Assembly (NCBI GenBank): GCA_020809705.1
Contig: CP085831.1
Span: 5,456,001-5,520,000 of the forward strand
DNA from: Calonectria ilicicola
Taxonomy: Eukaryota > Ascomycota > Sordariomycetes > Hypocreales > Nectriaceae
Length of the DNA: 64,000 nucleotides
Direction of reading: 5' to 3'
Position numbers and translations under genes: made by a program. Under the pieces are notes generated by a model. The model ran no database searches and was not told where the DNA came from. It saw nothing but the letters and a program-made list of their open reading frames with translations. Below are positions 33,357 to 45,559 of the stretch, one piece after another (positions within the stretch are counted from its first letter, which is position 1; each line of letters opens with the position of its first letter).

Positions 33357-34156
33357 TTTGGTGCAGAACTTGAAATAGGGAGAAAGAATCAAGTTGGTAA
33401 ACATTGCTGAAAGAGGACGCCTCGTAGAAATAAAAGAAGCTCGCATGTATCAAGCAACAATTTCAGGAGAGGCGGGAAGTCGAGACTCCCGTGTATGCTT
33501 AATCTTCTATGACCAATCGTAGCCTGGAGAATCGACAACTGTCGTGAAAAGGCTCCACAGTTTGTTGGCTCTAGCAAAATCCGCCAAGCCACCAGAAAAG
33601 GGGTGCTCCATCCAGAATAGGACCTAAGCTCGCTATTAAACAGTAACTGACGTACTGAGGCGTATTGCGTACAATCAAACTTGTCCTTTATTTTCATATG
33701 CTTTTTTCGGTCGCTCATTATATCCTGCTCATCAATCTGAGACATTGAGAAGGAGTTGCGCGATAGACATCAATAATTCTCCATGCTAGAAATCTCAGAC
33801 CCCTGCATGTACCGTTACCATTTGCAGACATCGCTGATTTCGGATCAAAAATTAGGTAGACTAGTAGGGCGCCAAAAAGACGCTATTGTAGCCCGCGGTC
33901 TCGCTCCCAGTATTTAATGAATGAGGCACTTTATACAATTCAGCGTATTAATGGATCGCGTCTTGGGTATCTTGTCCTTATACAATTGCAAATTTTACTT
34001 GGCTCAAGCCATGGTCCATGATTCATGATCCAGTATCGCATTCTCATCCACTAAGAAAAACAAATAATAGGCAGAAGAGGGACACGACAACTGCGGTTGA
34101 AATGACTAGATTAACCATCATTTGCATATGAAACTCATTTTTCATCAAATCGTAAA
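33357..34156. other. Intergenic stretch
   Basis: A 118-codon minus ORF (33389-33745) overlaps the likely promoter of the LysM-type gene and shows no domain, signal peptide or splice support. Nothing else was seen. Confidence 0.4.
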
Positions 34157-35884
34157 CTAATCGTCAATCTTGTTCTGTTTTGCGGGCAAATCCAAGGCTT
34201 CCACAATCCCCTCCCGATCACTAGGTGCCACTCCAAGAATTGTTGTCAGCTTTGGTGTATCGGTATGGAGCTCACCATCCAGATTTTCATCAATTTCTTC
34301 AAGTGTTCGTCCATTGGTCTCGACCCAATAGACCATAACAAAAATTAATTCGAAGACGTCCCAAGCACCGTTAATCATATAGGTTTTCCATCCAATTGCA
34401 TCAAGCGCAAAAGGGAATGCAAACGTCACCATCAGTCCCACACCATTTGTGAGAAACGTGTAAATGCCCATACCCGCACTTCGAATTGAATAGTTAAGCA
34501 CTTCGGGAGGATACAATACTGTCAGCGGTGTCCACCCAAAGCTATATGAACCTTGGAACAGAAATATCATGCCCACTGTGGCATAGATTCCTGATTTATT
34601 CTCTGAATCTCCGTAAAGTTTGTTCAGTGCTCCCAGAAGGAAGATAAATATTGTCATAAGAACGGTGGAGAAGATTGCCAACTTTTTGCGACCAAGTTTT
34701 TCCGCCATCGAGGTGCCAATGATGGAAATAACTAGGCACCACGCATTCAATATTATGTTTACCTCGAGTTGAGTAGTGGAGTCAGTTACGCCAGCTTGGG
34801 TCAGCATCGATCCGAAGTAGTATGATACGATCTGGAAGACATTATTATCCATAAACACACCAGGAAAAATATGCGTTACATACGTTGTTTCCAGACAACA
34901 TGCAGAAGACTGCGACGGAGCTAGCAAGATAAACCCGTTTTCGAGTCGAGGCACTGCTGAAAAACTTCTTTGTAAAGGAAGTCGATTCAAAGTTTTCTTC
35001 AAATGTTAATGCATCAACAATCTGGCGGTACTGAACTTGCACGATGGGGTCATCGATATTTCCGTTTGAATACGTAGCTGCGAGTGAGCGAAGGCAATCT
35101 GCCTCTCGTCCTTGGTCTTGTAACCAACGAGGGCTCTCAGGTGTATAAGGCAGCAAGGCGATGCACATAATGCTAAAAAGCCCTTGCAGTGCAGATGGTA
35201 GGCGCCAAGCCCAGGTGGAATCTATCATCGCTGTTCCATACGTGACGCCAGAAGCAATCAGACCCCCAACATACCAAAAGTCGTACTAGAAAAATAGTCA
35301 GCCGGTACCGATCCCACGGGCGCCTTAATTCCAATAAGTGTAGAGCAAACAGATTCCAGTCATGTACTTACAAATATGCCAAGGCCCCAGGCACGATATT
35401 TAACTGGAAGAGTTTCTGCAAGATATGAGGGCCCCGCAATAGAGGATGCGCCGGTTCCAAATCCCACAATGATTCGAGAGACAACGAACATCGCAATATT
35501 TTGAGCTGCCGTTTGAATAATAACTCCGATAATTGTAATCAGAGATCCAAATAGCAAAACCCATTTACGTCCGACCAAGTCAGGAATCTTGCCAAAAGCC
35601 AGACCAGCCAACATGCATCCTACCCAGACAGATGCCGTATTGAGGGCCAACGTAGCAGTTGTCAGATCAAAATAATCGGTATAAGATGGCAGTATATTTA
35701 GCGAATTCATCATCGATCCGTCAAACCCGAGAGTCTATATTCGTTAGGAGTGCCCTTCTATTGAATCAATGGATGGTTGAAAACTTGCAGTAGAGGTGAC
35801 GCATGACGACAGCACTAGGAGCGTACAAGCAAACCAAGAGCGATTTGGTACCCAAGAGGGCAAATCCCAGGGAATGGTAGACAT
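34157..35884 (-). CDS. MFS sugar transporter (lactose/hexose permease-like)
   Basis: Four exons, all in phase 0 (complement of 34157-34831, 34884-35285, 35372-35734, 35789-35884), give 511 residues, normal for the family. Sugar-porter signatures are present: GRKWVLLFGS after TM2 with IPDLVGRK, PESPRWLQDQGREA after TM6, AEKLGRKK after TM8, VLYPPEVLNYSIRSAG after TM10 and VETNGRTLEEIDE after TM12. The first intron (35788-35735) uses a GC donor (GCAAGT) with a good branch point CCTAAC. The other introns are GTAAGT and GTATGT types. The protein should be a proton-coupled plasma-membrane importer of a mono- or disaccharide. The substrate is not determined. Confidence 0.9.
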
Positions 35885-36805
35885 TTCCAAAATTAAATCC
35901 CAATATTATTAAGGGAAACGATCAAAACTAGTGTCCTTTCCCAAGCGGTTGCAAATGGGGTAGTGGGTTCCGTGCTGTGGATTAACACAACAAGTGGGCG
36001 AATTCGCCAAGAAAACCATAGTTTATACCAAATCTTCAGCAGATAGCACATGTTCTAACCGTCATATCTCAACCTCTGGCTTTGTTACACTGGGTTGTAT
36101 CTTATCACAAAACTTGACCTGAACATCGGGTTAGCGCACCGTTGGCCTATCACATCAGATAGGCCGATTGGGAGATAAGCCACTCACTTTAGAACCATGT
36201 TCAATTAGCGTATTCTTGCATACAATACACTACCCAAAAAATTGTGCCCATGCAGCTTCTTCATCGTTGACAGTCCAAGCCCAGCAACCCTGAGATATCG
36301 ATTTGATCATAACCGAAATAAATAACTAAATAATAATAATTTTATGCTCACATTGTTTATTTATTTTATTTATATCATATTTATTTATTATCTGGTTGGG
36401 TGGCAATGGGGAAAGCTAGAAGAAGGTGCAATCTGTCCACGCTCGTGCTGTACATTTATCGCGGTCAAGTGTTGCAATATTGGTAGAGATAGATGCCCGA
36501 TAATCAATGTCGGTCACTCCGACGCGAAAATTACTCGATCTAACGCGAGGTCCTTGCAAAGCTGACCACTAAACGTCGCATCAAAACAACGGAGGTTCCC
36601 ATGTCACCTTGCAATACCCATATCTCCGACATTAATTTATCCGCTGATGGCAGCTGACACCCTCCATCATAATCGCCCTTGTCATGGTTTTGACCCCGCA
36701 CTTTGTCATATGGATTTTCCTATTTATTTGGTTGCGCCATCTTCAACAAGCAATTTGCTGAGATAAGGACGAGATAACACTCATATCAGGCTATCATTTT
36801 CCGGG
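35885..36805. other. Divergent promoter region between transporter and DUF1479 gene
   Basis: Contains AT-rich DNA (36320-36390, TTTATTTATTTTATTTATATC) and no supported gene. Both flanking genes start away from it, so regulation could be shared. Confidence 0.45.
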
Positions 36806-38166
36806 ATGGCTAGTAAATCAATGACTTGGCCTGATTGGCCCGAATTCTTTACCTCCAACGCAGAGAGTGGTGACGACCTTGTTGGATACAAGCAGGCGAT
36901 TATCGACGAATACGGCCAAGACGCCTTGGTCAAAAGTTGGCTCAAGGTATGCAAGGAACTTGAGTCTGTGACCACAAACATTTCCGCCAGCGGAAATTCC
37001 ATTATCCCGGATGTTGAATACAAGGACATTTTCTCCTTGGATCCACCACGCAAAAATTCGCTGAAAGAAATCGGCTGCTTTGTCGTTCGAAACGTGTTCA
37101 GTGCCGATCAAACCAATGAGTGGTTCAAAGACTTGAAAGAATACGTTGCAGCAAATAGGAGTTCCATCTCGGGTAAGAAACCCAAAAGTCTGTACATGAA
37201 TCAGACCGCTAATTATGGATTCATGTCATAGGTTGGCCAACGGAAACGCCTTTCATACTCAACCTATACTTTTCGCCCACGCAAATTGCGGCTCGCTCAC
37301 ATCCGCATCAGTTAAAGTTGAGTGAAGAACTCAATAAGTGGTGGCATGATGATACGGGAACAACTTCCTCGGAGCCGTTATCCTACGCTGACGGCGTGCG
37401 TATTCGCCCTCCTGGCGTACCTTTCCGTGGTCTCGGCCCACACATTGACGCTGGATCCTTGTCTCGCTGGGCAGACCCAACATATCGGTCGACTTATGCG
37501 GCCGTATTTTCTGGAAACCCTGAGCTTTTAGATATATATGACCTGACTCGCCGTAAGAGTGCGAACCAAGCACTTTTCACAGGTTCGGCTCATTCCCGAG
37601 TTTTCCGAAGTTTCCAGGGCTGGACGGCATTGACGGCGGCTGGTCCACAAGAGGGCAGCTTGATGCTATATCCGAACGTAAAATGGGCCATTGCATATAT
37701 TCTCTTGCGACCTTTCTTCAGCCCACCAGAGTCTGAGGATGATGTTATGGATGCGTCAAAGTGGACATTTGATGCTGTTAATCCTTGGTTTCCAGGAACA
37801 TTCCGAGACAACAGCCAACTTCTAAGTCCCTCCTCACATCCCCACCTTCGCCTAACAGATTGCTTGGTTAGTATCCCGCGAATGGATCCTGGAGATACTA
37901 TTTGGTGGCATGCTGATATGTGCCATGCGGTTGAGGTGGATCATACAGGTGATCACGAGGCAAGTGTTGCATATATCGCTGCAACGCCCCGCACAGCGGA
38001 AAATATGGACTATATTAAAGGTCAGCTCAAAGATTTCCTCAGTGGTATGCCTCCAGAGGACTTTAGGAATGGATCAAAGGAGCGAGATTTTAGTTTGTTT
38101 ACCGGAGAGAGTGGCATCATTGGGGAAGCTGGAAGGAGGGCAATGGGCTTTGACCTGATTACTTGA
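36806..38166 (+). CDS. DUF1479-family Fe(II)/2-oxoglutarate dioxygenase-like protein
   Basis: Two exons (36806-37172 and 37232-38166), joined across a 59-nt GTAAGA...ATAG intron, give 433 residues. The joint restores SGWPTETPFILNLYFSPTQ. The family is DUF1479 (YbiU-like), a jelly-roll fold related to non-haem iron oxygenases. Candidate metal ligands are visible: GPHIDAGSLSRW with His193 and Asp195, and DTIWWHADMCHAVEV with His near 348-353. Fungal members are common beside sugar transporters and secondary-metabolism genes, but no substrate is established. The divergent sugar transporter at 34157-35884 shares the promoter region, hinting at a joint catabolic role (inference). Confidence 0.85.
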
Positions 38167-39043
38167 AATATCCGCCCAAATACTTGGAGTACGGCCATGC
38201 AAGATACATTGTTAGTCAAGATTGTAAGACCAGTGATTTAATCGTCTATATTGACCTTGGAATAACAAACAAACCTGTATGGATGGAAGTATTGCCTTGG
38301 TCCCTTATCTTATCTAGTTTTCTTTAAACTTTTTATTCGACAATTATGATCCTTTGCTCGGCACCTGTTTGCAGTTCCAGCTTTGTCGATGATGCTATTC
38401 TGCTTGTGTCTTTGCGATAAGCACACTCTAAGATCAGGGCCACACTTGACTTGCATGTTAGATATCACTATTAGATGACCCCTAGGCAAGCATGTTTACG
38501 TGTCGGACGCCCCGCAAGCGGCTTCCTGACTCAATCTCCATCGGATTTGCCGACTCTTCCGAATTTGGACCCACTTCCGGTCCTGGTTGAGGAATCCGGA
38601 CTACAGTGTTTTGTAATCAAGGCAGTTAATTGATTGGGCCCCAATTATTTTAGCATATGATATCGGGTCTTATCTCCCCGTTTTGAACTTCGGATATTGC
38701 CTAACCTCTTTTCCAGCATGGTATCATATTAGACTTGGTGCCCTAAATCTTCAAACTCATCGCCAGCGTCCTAACATGGCTGTAAAATGGCTTTGAGATC
38801 ATATTTGTACTTGATTTTGATTGACTTCCGAGTATCCATGATCCCTAATTTTGCGAGATGGACATGACCAACCCCGACATCACCTGCATTCATGTCTGCC
38901 GAGGAACCATCGAATAATGTTTTCAAGCAAGACGAAAAACTATGTCCACATGTGTATTTATGGCTCTAAAAAGTTTGAGATCTTATTCCCAAATCGCGCC
39001 TTTAATTCTATTTGATCCCTTCTATTGCCCCGCTCTGTCTACT
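38167..39043. other. Intergenic stretch, no gene seen
   Basis: Convergent 3' regions of the DUF1479 gene and the metallo-beta-lactamase gene. No ORF with support. Confidence 0.5.
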
Positions 39044-39979
39044 TCATGCGTCTTCTCCATCCACCCAAACGACAATGTTTTGTGGCGGGTCCTCTATTTC
39101 CTTAAAGAAGCGCCTCACCTCTTCGTCAGTATAGCGAAGACTGAAATGCGTGAGGACAAATGTTGTTTTTGGCCACTTTCGAACCACCTTTTCTAAATCT
39201 GCCCACATTGTGTGCTTTGTTTTATCTGCTTGCGCTCTATGCTCTTCGTAGAGAAAACTGCATTCCGTAATGACAACTGAAATGCCGTTTTTCAACCAGT
39301 CTGGCTCTGCAGCCAATGTCTGAGCTGTAGTGTCTCCCAAAAAGGCAAACGCAGGTGTGGAATGCTGGTTGGTGATTTGCGCGCCAGATTCGCGGAGTGC
39401 TTTGAGTTCAGGCCCAGTGAGAGAAGTGTACTCGGGCTTCAGGCGATTGGAAATGACGCTGAAGACATACCCGACACATGGCACGGTGTGGTCGCAGTTA
39501 AAAACAGTTGCAGTCATGTCTTTTATCCTTTTTAGGGGAACAACATCACCGTGCCGGACGGGGTGCATGAAGTGCGTTTTGCGCCATTCGCCATTCGAGT
39601 CCAATTGGGATGGATGGTCGGGCGGTATGAGCCCGCCAAGATTCAGCATTACTTTTGCCTTGATGAAATCCTCAAGGACCTTGGTCACTTCAGTTGGACA
39701 AACAATGTCCGGCGGGTCATCGCGTTTTACAAACGCAGGCGTCAGAAGGGTGTGGTCGCTATGGCCGTGGGTGAGAAAGATGTGCTTCGGGCGTGAGTTG
39801 TTGACACAGAGACCAGCATCAAGTAGAAGATTTAGCTGGGGAATAATAAAAGAAGTATGCCATGCTGCGCGAGATTTGCCCGTCAGTATAAAATGACTAT
39901 AGGGCTTTGGGAATCGCCATTCCAGGACCTCCGATCGCGTCGATTGGGGGAGCGGGGTTGCAAAAGCGAGTTTCGCCAT
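39044..39979 (-). CDS. Metallo-beta-lactamase-fold hydrolase, RNase Z-like
   Basis: A single exon of 311 residues. The motif FLTHGHSDHT (His71, His73, Asp75, His76) is the HxHxDH zinc-binding signature, preceded by LLLDAGLC. Further candidate ligands lie in FNCDHTVPCVGYVF, FLGDTT and the C-terminal VLTHFSLRYTDEEV, the last closely resembling the terminal motif of short-form tRNase Z. The length suits the short form. Two roles are possible: 3'-end processing of tRNA precursors, or hydrolysis of a small ester by a diverged relative. I favour an RNase Z-like nuclease fold without asserting activity. No targeting peptide is obvious. Confidence 0.8.
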   Translation of the reverse strand: MAKLAFATPLPQSTRSEVLEWRFPKPYSHFILTGKSRAAWHTSFIIPQLNLLLDAGLCVNNSRPKHIFLTHGHSDHTLLTPAFVKRDDPPDIVCPTEVTKVLEDFIKAKVMLNLGGLIPPDHPSQLDSNGEWRKTHFMHPVRHGDVVPLKRIKDMTATVFNCDHTVPCVGYVFSVISNRLKPEYTSLTGPELKALRESGAQITNQHSTPAFAFLGDTTAQTLAAEPDWLKNGISVVITECSFLYEEHRAQADKTKHTMWADLEKVVRKWPKTTFVLTHFSLRYTDEEVRRFFKEIEDPPQNIVVWVDGEDA

Positions 39980-41646
39980 TGTTGGAGTAGTTCAACTTCA
40001 ACTAATTCTTTCTCGGTATCTCTGGCTAACTCTCATGACAAAGAAAGCACCATAAAAGCCTATATACAAACTCCGTCAAGATTTTCCACCACATTCTCAA
40101 ACTGGGTCCAGCACTATCTTCGTGACTCATGCTAGCGCCACGTGCACGTTGTGGCGCAGTGGTCAGCCACATGTTGCCCTCCCACACATTCCAGTGGAGG
40201 AAGCAGAGTTCTGCTCGCACATGTGAGGAGACACGACTAAGAAAGACAAATCCTTAATGAATTCGTGTTTATTTAATTCATTAAAAGAGATCTGAAGGAC
40301 CCCCGTGGCGGGTTTTAGCGTACATTCTTTGAATGCGCGACCTGCTCGCCCCTAAGGTAGCTGGTCAATCACGTGTCTAGTCATTCAGGACTCAGCTACC
40401 CTACAGATTTTTCAGATTTGGAGTTGTTCCTCTTTCCTCGGGTACAGTTAGTTCTAAGATTTTTGACAAGTTGTCTTAATCTAAATAAACCTTCCCTGCA
40501 AGAAGCTGTGGTACTTTTTTACTCCACCCTTGAGCAGATTAATAGGTTTTGCTCACAGGCAATCTCGCATTGAGGGAAACACCACTTAGCTCCTCTACCC
40601 TTCAGCAGCTGTCTTACGTACTCGTCAAATGTAGGCGTTAACTGCGGCCGATCATGCCTTAGACCAAGAAATAAAATACAAATGAGAATCTGAGGGAAAA
40701 AGTAGCCAATCAAAGAACGAGCTGAGATGGGATATTTTGTTCCGGGAGCAAGGGGATCCCTGATACGACGTAAAGTTAAATCTCTTCGACGAAGATTGAC
40801 CTGGCATCATCAACAAATCATTTGCAGATTTCTCTAAATTTCCACCGCCCATGCGTACATTTGATGATTCAACTACCATAGACTTGGTATTCTCGATTCT
40901 GAAACCCCAATTTAATAGTAATAGTAAGCACCAACAATATTTGTCAATACTTGATGCCGAGGGCCATTTTGGAAGAGCTGGCTCGTATCGGCTATCATCA
41001 AAACGGGGGGTAGCACGCGGATCGATGAAACTAATCGCAAGTAAATCTCACCTTCTTGAATCCAAATCAAGACTAGAGTAAATTCAAGTGTGTTCACTAT
41101 CAACAGTACAATTTAAAAAGCTCGAATTTGGCATATGCATTTCTCGATATCAGGAACTAACAGAGATCGCGTCTTGTTGATGACTACCTATACTCTTTAC
41201 TCCCTTTGAATTGGGTGAACCATTGATGAATACGGAACCGAACGCTGGACCAATTTCCATTACGCCATTATTTTGAAACTACTAAAACAAGTCAGCAAAG
41301 ATATCAAGCACGAGGCTAGCCATTTGCATTCGTATTCCTTAGGTCCTTTCTCCCCACCGAGCCACCGCCAAGTGATCATCTCTGTCGATGGTAATTTTTT
41401 ATTGGTTACTTGAAGGTGTGGTAAGTAAGCGGCACTTGGGAAGAGAGTTCAGTCTTGTGCTTCGTATCACAGAATGCTTAACTTTAGATCGGCAAGAGGA
41501 ATTGCCGTTTGTGAGAAGATGCCATACTCTTGAAAAGCTATAAGAAGCATCATCTTCATCTTGAAACATTACCCAGTCCAACAACATCGTCTTTTGAACT
41601 GTCTTAAAACATCAGAGACTAAAATAAACGACCAAATAACATCAAA
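39980..41646. other. Gene-free stretch of about 1.7 kb
   Basis: Holds several ORFs of 60-92 codons on both strands with no motif, signal peptide or splicing support. The region 40135-40165 has an inverted GCGCCACGTG / CACGTTGTGGCGC pair (CGCCACGTGCACGTTGTGGCG), a possible bHLH-type E-box cluster. No gene is supported. Confidence 0.4.
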
Positions 41647-42182
41647 ATGCGTGTTAACGTTGCTCCTACTCTTCTTGCACTTTGCGCAACCTCTGCCAGT
41701 GCTCGTTTTATTGGTCAGTCCGTTTACAAGAGACCGCGATAAGCTTGCCGACTAATATTTTGAAGGCATTCGGGCCCAGAATATTTCTCTCGTCGTAGAG
41801 GTTGGTTCTGTTGTTAACCAGCTAACAAACGGTCTTGGGATCAATGAGACCGATGCCAAACTTGGTAACCTCCTTGGCGGCGCTGCTACCAACGTAATGA
41901 CCCGCAGTCCTTTTAGAAATGCAATGCTGACATTTTTCTTCCTTACAGCTGCGGAATAGCCTCGGTGAATCTTTTGCGACTAGGCTTGTTGATCTTGGCC
42001 AATCTGGTACTTCCAACAACAGCCTTCAGGCTATTGGACAGGCTGTTGCTCAGCTTGTTTCTGGTCTCTCTCTTAACAGGGTTCAGTCCGGTCTCACCAA
42101 CGCCACAGGTGGTGCTGTGACCGATCTGTCCTCCACTCTCGGGGTTACTGATATTGTGAAGGCTCTTGGTATTCCTCAATAG
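41647..42182 (+). CDS. Small secreted cysteine-free protein
   Basis: Three exons (41647-41713, 41766-41893, 41949-42182) give 142 residues; each exon is short, so single-frame searches miss the gene. Introns of 52 nt (branch GACTAAT, acceptor TTGAAG) and 55 nt (GTAATG...TTACAG) join in frame. The signal peptide is MRVNVAPTLLALCATSASA. The mature protein (RFIGIRAQNISLVVEVGSVV and onward) is rich in Gln, Asn, Leu, Val and Ser and has no cysteine at all. It repeats a loose heptad-like pattern (VNQLTNGLGI, LVSGLSLNRVQSGL, LSSTLGVTDIVKALGI). The amphipathic periodicity suggests helices that bind surfaces or self-associate. I recognise no named family. Confidence 0.75.
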
Positions 42183-42536
42183 CGTCTCTAAGTTGTGTGT
42201 CTTGTCTTGGCTCTCATAATGCAAAAGACGTTAGCGCACGAACCCATTCATAAATTTGGGATAGCTCTCAAAGAATTAAAATGATGAAATATTCAAGACT
42301 CGATGCTATAGAGCTCTCAATGATGACACTGTATTTCAAAAGTGTTGAATGTTTCTGTCTTCCCATTACATGGCCCTGAGCTGTGTGGCTATTTCTTGAA
42401 AAGATCTCATCCAAATGATCTCTATGAAATAAAAACGGTCCGTCTGGTGTATGAAAATTGAAATTCTTTGTTTCCCTAATTTATATCACAAATTTCAATT
42501 CCCTCTGATTTATATAAAAATCATAGTGATACACTA

Positions 42537-44595
42537 TCATGCATTAATTCTGCACTGGTCCTCAACCTCAGCTTTCGAAAGTCTCTCCCCCAAGATAGAG
42601 ACGTCACCGTGATACTGGAATGTCCACAGCTTATGCTTTTTGCTGTCTGACCATTCTTCATGCTTCATAAACCTATCATCTGGCCCCATACACGGTGGCC
42701 ATACTCTGTCGTGAGCATTTTTTGGTTGATATGTTTCGCCTCTCCAGAACACCGACTCGTGTAAAACGGCCCCCCAAGGGATATAACGAGGGCGGTACAG
42801 GTTCGGTGGAATTCGAGTGTACTGCCAATGATTGTCCCTCAGTTCGCAGCGAGGAATGAAGGGCAGGTATTCTATAAAGATTAGTTTGTGATTATGAGAG
42901 TGTGAGAAATGGTTTACCCAAGAGCTTCCATAAAAGAACCTTAGGGAAACCTGTCCCACGATTGAACTGCAGCGGATGATGGATCAAGCCACGTTTGCGA
43001 TCGGCTTCCTCGGACCTGGAACATGCTGTTTGTTTCCACAAAGAAAATCTTTTCTCAAACACGTCGCGACTCTGGTTCCAGTACATGCCTTGCAAGGAAC
43101 TGGATTCCGCCTCTCTCTCATCCACACGTCTAATTTCATCCATCATCCACGCAAGTGAGACATCGCTCATTTGAATATCATTACTGGGCTCTGTAGATCT
43201 GCTCCCAGACCAGAAATACTTCACCTTGTCCCACCAGCTTGCTGATTTCTCGTTGCCCATCTCTACACCATTATTGGCAGGCCAGCCACCACCAACATCA
43301 CAATGACTGCCTGGGAACCAAACCTCTCTGATATCTTCTCCTTTGAGTGCTTCCAGCAATGGATCCTCATCCCCGGCTTTCTTCTTTCCGTTCGTGTTTT
43401 CGTTTAAGGTTCTAACTGACGAGATCTCCCGAGATAGAAGCCAAGGCCTAAATTTGACACGATTTTCGTCAATTGCAACGGCGTGTCGGACGTATTTGGC
43501 AGTCCCAAAGCATGGAAGAGGAGCATATGCCCGTGTCTCCAGTAGTGCAACCGATGCCACGCAGTCCCAGAGGCCCAAAAAGTGCACTTTAATATTTTTA
43601 ACATCCGTATCATCGGACTCCGGTCCCATTGCAGTCAATTCCTTTCGGCAAAATGTTCGACTAAAGGTCTTGACTTTCTCAGCGGCAGCACTTATGCGTT
43701 TCTCGCGTTCGATTTTGTTACTCGGCAGATCTGTAGCGTTTTTTGTCGTATTTTTTAGGCCTCCATTCGCATAAAACTGGCCCTGGCCGTCATATCTGCG
43801 ATTTGCATTTTTACGTAGTGGGGTAGTTTCGTCTACCGAGCTGGCATCATCATCCAATTCCTTGCCACTATCATATGCTTTAGGATCATTGCCACAACCA
43901 GAATATTTGTTAGCTTCCGTTAGGTGGTCTCGAATTATGACCATATGCTTGACGTCATGTTTTAAAATTTCTTCCTTTTCCTCGTTTTGATTATGGAGGC
44001 CGTCATCACGCAACTTAGCCTTTTCTTGGTAGTAATCTTGGTAAAGGCGATACGCAAAGGAAACCATTTCCTCGTTACCTTTACATAAAAGACCGACAGT
44101 ATTGATCATTTGTGCCAGATATATAGCGGTAAAGGCGCCGCGGCTAAACCCAAACATGTAAATTCTAGCACCCTGGTCGTTTCAAATGTCAGTCGCAAGT
44201 CCTTCAGATAACACGTCTTTGGGAATTATACATCTTCATAATATCTCATCAGAAACTTGTAACCGGCGATGACATGAGCATAAAACGTGGTCCCAACGCC
44301 TTGGTCTAATGCCATGGAGAGGTATCCTTTTATGCTACCAAGGACTGACTTATTGACCGAAGTCTCATTGACCTCATACGTACCGATACCAGCTAATATA
44401 TGTCAGGAAAGAGGCTTCAAATTGAATTACGGGATTCCGACATTGGTAGTAGTGATACTGTTGAGGGTGACTGCGGTGCAACTTAGAGAGTAGTTTTACC
44501 ACATTAGTATCTTCATCGGATCCATGGAATGCGTTACCGGTACCATCAAAACAGAGAACAAGGTTAATAGGCGCTTTATCATTAACATTTGCCAT
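42537..44595 (-). CDS. DUF2235 alpha/beta-hydrolase (Tle1-like phospholipase family)
   Basis: Four exons (complement of 42537-42871, 42918-44172, 44232-44392, 44442-44595) give 634 residues. Splicing restores HYYQSGIGTYEV and [17 protein letters not shown]. The N-terminal [13 protein letters not shown] (about 11-23) and the nucleophile elbow GFSRGA with Ser115 define the DUF2235 family, related to Tle1 phospholipases. [13 protein letters not shown] downstream carries the Asp/His region of the catalytic triad. Fungal members are cytosolic or membrane-associated hydrolases of uncharacterised lipids or esters. A long charged insert (about residues 130-210, [10 protein letters not shown] ... [11 protein letters not shown]) separates the catalytic blocks. 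An upstream in-frame start at 44709 is possible but adds a sequence unlike the family. Confidence 0.88.
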
Positions 44596-45559
44596 GGTGA
44601 CGGGATGCGGCGGCGTTGATTTCAATATGTCTCGTAGACGAAGTTCAAAACTGGCTTGAAGTGAAAGGAGATGGAGTTTGGATGTGCATTTGATAAGGAG
44701 TTCTAGCATATTTATATTTGGGGGTAACTATAAATGATATGCTTTCCTCGACATCCCCATTCCTTGCCATTTCAGGATATTCATTGCTCGATTAAATCTA
44801 GTCCAACTAAAAAAAGCCTGAGTAGATTCAAATTTACCACATATTAGCTCACTGCAAAGTTCCTAGGTCTATCTCGGATTGACTCCCATGGCTTGGAAAA
44901 CCATACTACCCTACCATAGTTTGTACTAAAACACTTTGATTTAGTTTATTATAATAAGTGACAAAAGTTTGTGTCCAGAATGAAAGGAGGCCCAAAATAT
45001 AACCCCATGTGGCTTACATAAAAACCTTCTTATTCACATTCAGCCAACCACTTTATACGTGGCTGGCGATTGCCGAAACTGACACTTCCCGCCATTAAAT
45101 CTTATAACAGTAGTCGTATTGGTATTTATTACGGGCCCATTCCATGGGCGCACTTTTTTTCATGCATGAAATTTAGTTTCTTTGGGGTCAGGTTATCAAG
45201 TAATAAACATTTGGCATTGAGTGTAGAATTACATCGTAACATCATAAATTGCTCAAACAAAACTAATATATTGTTGTAAATAGTACCAAGCACCTTTTTA
45301 ATTAGAAAGCAATGTGATTTCTTTCATTGCCTTATGTTATCACGAGTCATTTAACCACGCCACGAATGTAATTTGAATCTAAGAAAACTTTGAAAATCAC
45401 GGGGAATCACTTCTATGAAAAGGTGGAGAATTCATTTATCCCGTGACGACCTCCCACAGTAAATCCCAAGTTTGATTTGATCTGAGGTTTAACTAGAAAT
45501 AATAAATGTAAAATTTGCAGCAATCATGAGCAGCCGGAATAGTATCGATATTGCCCCGG
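44596..45559. other. Intergenic stretch, no gene seen
   Basis: AT-rich DNA with one 69-codon ORF (45070-45279) of no recognisable character. Contains the promoter of the DUF2235 gene and the 3' end of the monooxygenase gene. Confidence 0.5.

Noticed and set aside
39330..39896. 188-codon plus ORF opposite the metallo-beta-lactamase gene
   Set aside because: Shadow; the minus strand has the HxHxDH signature.
43343..43774. 143-codon plus ORF opposite the DUF2235 gene
   Set aside because: Shadow of the hydrolase exon.
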